DNA of 64,000 nt from positions 4,887,001 to 4,951,000 of the forward strand of contig NZ_CP070982.1 in assembly GCF_018417595.1 (NCBI RefSeq), in the 5' to 3' direction. Source of the stretch: Pseudomonas entomophila (GTDB lineage: Bacteria; Pseudomonadota; Gammaproteobacteria; Pseudomonadales; Pseudomonadaceae). Numbering within the stretch: position 1 is the stretch's first letter; the number at the start of each line of letters is the position of its first letter. Position numbers and translations under genes: made by a program. This document shows, piece after piece, positions 59,369 to 64,000 of this stretch. Below the pieces are notes generated by a model, which searched no databases, was not told the DNA's origin, and worked only from the letters and a program-made list of their open reading frames with translations.

Positions 59369-60805
59369 TCAAACCTGGTCGAACGCCTGCCAGCCGCCAC
59401 CCAGCGCCTTGTAAAGCCCCACCAGCGCCTGCGACACCGCCGCCGAACTGTCGATCCACTGCTCCTCGCTGGCCAGCAGCGCCGACTGCACCGTCAGCAC
59501 ATTGAGAAAGTCCACCGCCCCTTCCACGTACTGACGCTGCGCGGTCTCCAGCGCAATACGGTTCTGCCGCACCGCCTCGGCCAGGTGATCGCGACGCAGC
59601 TGGCTGGCGTTGTACAGCCGCAGCACATCATCGATCTCATGCCAGGCACCGAGCACCACCTTGCGGTAGTTCAGCGCTGCCTCCTGCTGCTGCGCCTCGC
59701 GCAACTCCAACGTACCCTTGAGCCGCCCCCCTTCGAAGATCGGCAGCGAAAACTGCGGCCCGAAGGCAAACCTTCGCGAGTCCCAGGCACCGAAATCGGA
59801 CAGTTGCATGGCCTGGAAACCGACGCTGCCGGACAGCCGGATGCTCGGGTAGAAATCAGCCTTGGCCACGCCGATGCTGGCGGTGGCCGCATGCAACCGC
59901 GCTTCGGCCTGGCGGATATCCGGCCGGCGTTCGGCCAGTTCCGATGGCACGCCAATGGCGAACCGCTGCCGAGGCGCAGGCAACTCACCGGTCTGCAACA
60001 ACTCGCCCTGCAAGCTGCGTGGCGGTTCGGCGGCCAGCAGGCTCAACGCGTTGATCAGGTCATCGCGGCGGGCTTCGAGCGTCGGCAGGCGCGCCTCGAT
60101 CGAGGCCACCTGGGCGCTGGCCTGGGCCACATCCAAACGCGTGGCAACACCTTCGGCCTGACGGTCCTCGGACAGTTTCAAGCTGTGTCGGGCAACGTTG
60201 AGGTTGTCCTGTGTCACGTCCAGCGTGTGCTGCACGGCACGCAGCTGGATGTAGTTGCCTGCCGTCTCCGAGAGCAACGCCAGCAGCACGCCACGACGGT
60301 CGTTCTCGGCGACCTCGACCGTGGCGTCGGCGGCCTCGACCTGACGGCGCACGCGCCCCCACAGGTCCAGCTCCCAGCCAGCCACCAGGTCGCCCTGCCA
60401 CAGGTTGTACGCTGACTTGCCGGCCTTGCCGGATGGGTCGTTCAACCCTTCGGCGCTGTTGCGCGCACGGCTGTAGCCGGCGTTCACATCCACCGACGGC
60501 GCCTCGTCGGCGGCCACGGTGCTGCGCAGGGCACGGCTCTGCAGCAGGCGCGCGCTGGCCATGCGCAGGTCGAGGTTGCGCTCGGTGACTTTCTGGATCA
60601 GCGCGCTCAGCCGTGGGTCGTGAAAACTGTCCCACCAGCGCAACTCCAGAGGTTCGCTCGACGGTTGGCTGGCCGCCGCCTCGCCTTGCAGCGCGGCCCA
60701 GTCCTTCGGCGCCTCGCTGTCCGGGCGCTGGAAGTCCGGCCCGAGGGTGCAGCCGGCCAGCAGCACGGCCAGCAACAGGGGGCTCAAACGTGTGACCGAT
60801 CTCAT
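59369..60805 (-). CDS. Outer-membrane efflux lipoprotein, NodT/OprM type
   Basis: TolC-like outer-membrane factor of 478 residues. It has a lipoprotein signal ending LLAGC (Cys19), the characteristic LGPDFQRPDSEAPKDW start, and two OEP repeats of long helices (about 65-260 and 270-470; ELAERRPDIRQAEARLHAATASIGVAKADFYPSIRLSGSVG). It is the last gene of a three-gene minus-strand operon and overlaps the membrane-fusion gene by four bases (ATGA). It would form the outer channel of the tripartite pump. The exported compounds are unknown. Confidence 0.93.
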   Translation of the reverse strand: MRSVTRLSPLLLAVLLAGCTLGPDFQRPDSEAPKDWAALQGEAAASQPSSEPLELRWWDSFHDPRLSALIQKVTERNLDLRMASARLLQSRALRSTVAADEAPSVDVNAGYSRARNSAEGLNDPSGKAGKSAYNLWQGDLVAGWELDLWGRVRRQVEAADATVEVAENDRRGVLLALLSETAGNYIQLRAVQHTLDVTQDNLNVARHSLKLSEDRQAEGVATRLDVAQASAQVASIEARLPTLEARRDDLINALSLLAAEPPRSLQGELLQTGELPAPRQRFAIGVPSELAERRPDIRQAEARLHAATASIGVAKADFYPSIRLSGSVGFQAMQLSDFGAWDSRRFAFGPQFSLPIFEGGRLKGTLELREAQQQEAALNYRKVVLGAWHEIDDVLRLYNASQLRRDHLAEAVRQNRIALETAQRQYVEGAVDFLNVLTVQSALLASEEQWIDSSAAVSQALVGLYKALGGGWQAFDQV

Positions 60806-61887
60806 CGCACAGTCACCTCTTTGCCCGCCAGCCTGTCACCCTGGGTGTCGATGGTCGCCTCCACCGACATGCCCACGCGCAGGCGTTCGAGCAGCGGCTG
60901 ACCGTCAGCGAAGACAATCTTCACCGGAATGCGCTGCACCACCTTGGTGAAGTTGCCGGTGGCGTTGTCCGGTTTCACCGCGGCGAAGGTCACGCCGGTG
61001 GCCGGGGCGATGCTCTCGACATGGCCCTGGAGTTTCTCGCCGGAGAAGGTATCGACCGTGATGCTCACCGGCTGGCCCGGCTGCACATGGGTCAGCTGGG
61101 TTTCCTGGAAGTTGCCGACGATGTAGGCATGGGCCAGCGGCACCACCGACAACAGGCGCGCCCCCGGATTGACGTAGGCACCGACGCGCAAGGCGCGCTC
61201 GCCGACCATGCCGTCCACCGGTGCGGTGATGCGGGTGTAGGACAGGTCGAGCTGTGCCTTTTCCAGCCCCGCCTCGGCCCGCTTGAGCTGCCCGTCGGCA
61301 CTGGCCACCTGGGCCTGGAGAATGTCCACCTGCTTGCGCGTGGCCACCAGCGCCGCCTGGGTGTTGGCCAGGCGCGCGCGGGCCTGGTCGACCCGGCTGC
61401 GCGCCTGCTGGGCGTTCTGCACGGTGCCGGCGCCCTGCTCGGCCAGGCGGCCGTAGCGGGTCACTTCATGGTCGGCGAAGGCCGCCTCGGCCTGGGCCGC
61501 CTTCACCGCGGCCTCGGCCTGGGCGATCAGCGCGGCCTGGCGCTCGAGGGTGGCGCGGGCATCCAGGCTCTGGGCCTTGGCCACCAGCAACTGGGCCTGG
61601 GCGGCGTCGAGGGCGGCCTGGTAGTCGCGCGCATCGATGGTTGCCAGCAACTGGCCGGCCTTCACCTGCTGGTTGTCTTCCACCAGCACCTCCTTGACGA
61701 AGCCGGCTACCTTCGGCGCGACCACGGTGTAGTCGGCGGTCACGTAGGCGTCATTGGTACGTTGCCGATGATCACTGCCGAACAGCCAGGGCCCGAGGGT
61801 GGCGGCCAGCACGGCGACGGCGAGCACCGAGCCGATGAGGAGTGTCTTGCGCTTGTTGGTCATTTTCGGTTTCTCGAATTCAGCCAC
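60802..61887 (-). CDS. Membrane-fusion protein of MFS efflux pump, EmrA/HlyD type
   Basis: Periplasmic adaptor of 361 residues with one N-terminal span (TLLIGSVLAVAVLAATLGPWLF), split lipoyl half-motifs (VAPKVAGFVKEVLVEDNQQVKAGQLL and ITAPVDGMVGERALRVGAYVNPGARLL), a long helical hairpin rich in Ala/Gln (about 100-200) and a beta-barrel domain. I chose the GTG at 61887, 4 bp after the transporter stop codon; an ATG at 61863 is an alternative, and a GTG at 61905 would overlap the transporter gene. It connects the MFS transporter to the outer-membrane factor. Confidence 0.9.
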   Translation of the reverse strand: MAEFEKPKMTNKRKTLLIGSVLAVAVLAATLGPWLFGSDHRQRTNDAYVTADYTVVAPKVAGFVKEVLVEDNQQVKAGQLLATIDARDYQAALDAAQAQLLVAKAQSLDARATLERQAALIAQAEAAVKAAQAEAAFADHEVTRYGRLAEQGAGTVQNAQQARSRVDQARARLANTQAALVATRKQVDILQAQVASADGQLKRAEAGLEKAQLDLSYTRITAPVDGMVGERALRVGAYVNPGARLLSVVPLAHAYIVGNFQETQLTHVQPGQPVSITVDTFSGEKLQGHVESIAPATGVTFAAVKPDNATGNFTKVVQRIPVKIVFADGQPLLERLRVGMSVEATIDTQGDRLAGKEVTVR

Positions 61888-61891
61888 GGGC

Positions 61892-63433
61892 TCAGGCCAC
61901 CGCACGCGGTGGGTAGATCCGGGTAGGCACGAAGGGGATCAGGCAGATCAGGGCGATGGCGAAGCACGCCATCACCAGGTACAGGTCGGCCGAGGTCAGC
62001 ACCAGGGCCTGTTCATGGATGCGCCTGGCCAGGCCAGCGGCGCTGTCGTCGACCAGGGGCGCGTTGCCCAGGCTGTCGACCAGGTGGTTGGAATGGAAAT
62101 GCCGGCGCACGGTGCCCAAGGCATCGAGCAGGCCACCGGCGATCACCGCCGACAAACCCTTGACCGTGTTGAACCAGGCGGAGGCGAACGGCCCTTCCTG
62201 CGGGGTCATGCCGTTGGTGGAGAGCATCAGCAGCGGCAGCACCGCCATCGGCTGGCCGAACACCTGCAGCAGGTAGAACGGGTAGAAATCGCCACGGATC
62301 CACTGCGAGGTCAGCAGGCTGCTGCCCACGCACGAGGCCGCCAGCATCGCCAGGCCGGTGGCCAGTACCCAGCGGCAGTCCACCGCGCGGATGTTGCACA
62401 GTGCCGCGGTCAACGGCAAAGCGATCAGTTGCGGCATGGCCACCAGCATCATCAGCGGGCTGGTCTGCGCCGGGCGGTAGCCCTGGATCTGCGCCAGGTA
62501 CGCCGACGGGATGCTGCCCACGCCCGACAGCACGATCAGCACGCCGGCCAGGGTCAGCAGGGCGAAGCTCAGGTTGCGCCGGGTCAGCATGCGCAGCTGG
62601 AAGAACGGCAGTGGCTCGGACCACTCGTTGTACAGGAACAGCACCAGCAACAGCAGGCCACCGCCGAGCAGCCAGCAGATCAATGGTGAATCGAACCAGC
62701 CCCAGCGGTCGCCCAGCGACAGCCCGAGGACGATGCCGCTGATCGCCGGCAGGCCGAGCAGCACGCCGCGCCAGTCGAACTGCTTGAAACGCTCCAGGCG
62801 CAACGGGTCCTGGGGCAGGCCCCAGCCGACGCAGAAGATCGCCAGCAGCGACGGCAGGATGATCTGCCAGAACGCCCACTGCCAACCGACGTACTCGGTC
62901 CACAGGCCCGCCAGCGGCGTGCCGAGGTTGGGCCCGAAGGTGGCGGTCAGGGCATAGCAGGCCAGGCCATAGACCTTGATGCCCGGCGGCAGGAAGCGCA
63001 GCGCCACGCTCATCAGCATCGGTGGCAAGGCGCCCGAGGCGAAACCTTGCAGCACGCGCAGCAGCATCAGGCTGTGCAGGTCGGGGGCGAAGGGCTGGAT
63101 CAGGCCCAGCACGGCGAACAGGCCGACAGCGCTCATGGTGAAGCGGCGCAACGAGAAGGTGGTGGCCAGCCAGGGCGCGAAGGCCATGGCCGAGACCGAG
63201 GCGGCGCTGTACACCGCCAGCAGCCAGGCCCCCTCGTCGGCGCCGATGCCCATGGCGCCGCGGATGTCGCCCAGGGAAATCTTGGTCACCGCCTCGTTGA
63301 GCCCGGCGCACAGCACCGCCAGCAACACGCCGAACAGCCCCACCACCACCCGCAGGCCGAATGCCGTCTGCGCAGGGGCGGCCGGCGCGGGAGCGGCGGC
63401 CAGCGCGGCGGAAGGCGCGGTCAGGGAATTCAT
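61892..63433 (-). CDS. MFS multidrug transporter, DHA2 (EmrB) family
   Basis: Inner-membrane drug:proton antiporter of 513 residues with about 14 predicted spans. The pattern of DHA2 proteins is visible: GADEGAWLLAVYSAASVSAMAFAPWL, an RVLQGFASGALPPM motif-C-like segment and GLPAISGIVLGLSLGDRWGWFDSPLI between the halves. The ATG at 63433 begins the efflux operon (transporter, adaptor, outer-membrane factor). A LysR-family gene upstream on the same strand may control it. Substrates cannot be inferred. Confidence 0.92.
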   Translation of the reverse strand: MNSLTAPSAALAAAPAPAAPAQTAFGLRVVVGLFGVLLAVLCAGLNEAVTKISLGDIRGAMGIGADEGAWLLAVYSAASVSAMAFAPWLATTFSLRRFTMSAVGLFAVLGLIQPFAPDLHSLMLLRVLQGFASGALPPMLMSVALRFLPPGIKVYGLACYALTATFGPNLGTPLAGLWTEYVGWQWAFWQIILPSLLAIFCVGWGLPQDPLRLERFKQFDWRGVLLGLPAISGIVLGLSLGDRWGWFDSPLICWLLGGGLLLLVLFLYNEWSEPLPFFQLRMLTRRNLSFALLTLAGVLIVLSGVGSIPSAYLAQIQGYRPAQTSPLMMLVAMPQLIALPLTAALCNIRAVDCRWVLATGLAMLAASCVGSSLLTSQWIRGDFYPFYLLQVFGQPMAVLPLLMLSTNGMTPQEGPFASAWFNTVKGLSAVIAGGLLDALGTVRRHFHSNHLVDSLGNAPLVDDSAAGLARRIHEQALVLTSADLYLVMACFAIALICLIPFVPTRIYPPRAVA

Positions 63434-63562
63434 GGGTAGACATCTCCAGCAACAAATTCAGGGCTGGGAGAAGTCTAAGAAGGTCGAATGCTGACGAAAA
63501 CTGACTTGTCGGCAGGTTTATGTTGCGTCAGACGCAATCGTCAGGATATCTGCGGTGCCTGC

Positions 63563-63680
63563 CTGTAGGAGCGGCTTTAGCCGCGAATGGGCCGCAACGC
63601 GGCCCCGGCGATCATTGCATCAACGCTGAAATCCTGGGGCTGCCATGCAGCCCTTTCGCGGCTTAAGCCGCTCCTACAGG
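63563..63680. repeat. REP doublet with long spacer
   Basis: Units CTGTAGGAGCGGCTTTAGCC (63563 on) and its near-complement GCGGCTTAAGCCGCTCCTAC (ending 63680) are 65 nt apart, and the spacer contains further GC palindromes (GGGCCGCAACGCGGCCC and GGGGCTGCCATGCAGCCC). They separate the LysR gene from the efflux operon. Confidence 0.85.
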
Positions 63681-63703
63681 GCCCTGCAAGTCTCAAGTGA
63701 TAC

Positions 63704-64000
63704 TCAAGGCTCACTCGCGCAGCAGGCGCGCATGGTCTGGCGCAACCAGCGGTGCGCCGGGTCGTTGTCGAAGCGTGGGTGCCAGGCCTGCATCACCCGT
63801 ACTTTCTCCAACGGCACCGGAATTTCGAACGAACGCAGCGGCAGGCCGAACTTCTTCACGCTGCCCAGGATGTTCGCCGGCATCGGCAGGATCAAATCCG
63901 ATTCGGGCAGCGAGAACATCGCCGAATGGAAACTCGGCGTGATCAACGCCACCCGCCGCTGCACGCCATGGCTGCCCAGTTCCACGTCGATCGGCCCGTT
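63704..64000 (-). CDS. LysR-family transcriptional regulator, C-terminal part (cut by window edge)
   Basis: The last 98 codons of a gene that begins beyond position 64000. The visible part (VALITPSFHSAMFSLPESDLILPMPANILGSV...LEKVRVMQAWHPRFDNDPAHRWLRQTM) matches the end of a LysR substrate-binding domain, including the typical W-H-x-R-x-x-x-D-P-A-H-x-W-L-R closing motif. The HTH is outside the window. It lies upstream of the efflux operon on the same strand and is a candidate regulator of it, though the REP-rich gap of 270 bp argues against co-transcription. Confidence 0.88.
   Translation of the reverse strand, partial: NGPIDVELGSHGVQRRVALITPSFHSAMFSLPESDLILPMPANILGSVKKFGLPLRSFEIPVPLEKVRVMQAWHPRFDNDPAHRWLRQTMRACCASEP

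Overview
The window is a 64 kb stretch of chromosome from a fluorescent Pseudomonas, most likely of the P. putida group (P. putida / entomophila / mosselii type). Support for this: high GC, Pseudomonas gene order around mraZ-rsmH, petABC, cysD-cysNC and algW, a complete alginate operon, a methionine gamma-lyase (mde) locus of the P. putida type, and many short REP palindromes with the core GTAGGAGCGG. No rRNA or tRNA gene, transposase, prophage or CRISPR array was seen.

Layout. 1-1591: start of the division/cell-wall (dcw) cluster on the minus strand (mraZ, rsmH, start of ftsL) with its promoter and MraZ operator repeats. 1795-7182: rnpB, rsmI, and the divergent lpoA-yraN-gmhA/diaA-dolP group plus a small lipoprotein. 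7231-12101: minus-strand housekeeping block (sspAB, cytochrome bc1 petABC, rplM-rpsI). 12359-18513: tas-type aldo-keto reductase, a GlxA-type regulator, zapE, trpS, an alpha/beta hydrolase and zapG. 18655-23173: mdeA-mdeB with divergent mdeR (methionine catabolism). 23344-28535: sulfate activation (cysD, cysNC), a Nif3-like protein, and algW. 28575-32731: four-gene general amino-acid ABC transporter. 33068-40605: carboxylesterase, RhlB-type helicase, moaCDE, PIN-PhoH ATPase, a degenerate polysaccharide deacetylase, yaaA. 40606-57648: the alginate operon algD-8-44-K-E-G-X-L-I-J-F-A behind an 805-bp regulatory region. 57825-64000: a small membrane protein, a short-chain dehydrogenase, an EmrAB/OprM-type tripartite efflux operon and the end of a LysR regulator.

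How the parts work together. AlgA and AlgD make GDP-mannuronate. Alg8 and Alg44 polymerise it under c-di-GMP control, AlgI/J/F/X acetylate it, AlgG epimerises it, AlgL trims it, and AlgK/AlgE export it. AlgW, 13 kb away, belongs to the family of periplasmic proteases that start the MucA cascade leading to AlgU, and an AlgU-like promoter is visible about 440 bp before algD. CysD/CysNC assimilate sulfate, while MdeA/MdeB break down methionine, so opposite ends of sulfur metabolism are neighbours here.

The most unusual observation is a REP doublet (27-bp perfect inverted repeat) inside the 5' coding region of algK. It is read through in frame and places about 45 extra residues before the lipoprotein signal. 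Also notable are a NodB-family protein next to yaaA that lacks the catalytic Asp-Asp motif, and an unexplained 0.5-kb intergenic region after phoH. I found no clear evidence of a wholly new multigene system; nearly all genes belong to recognisable families.
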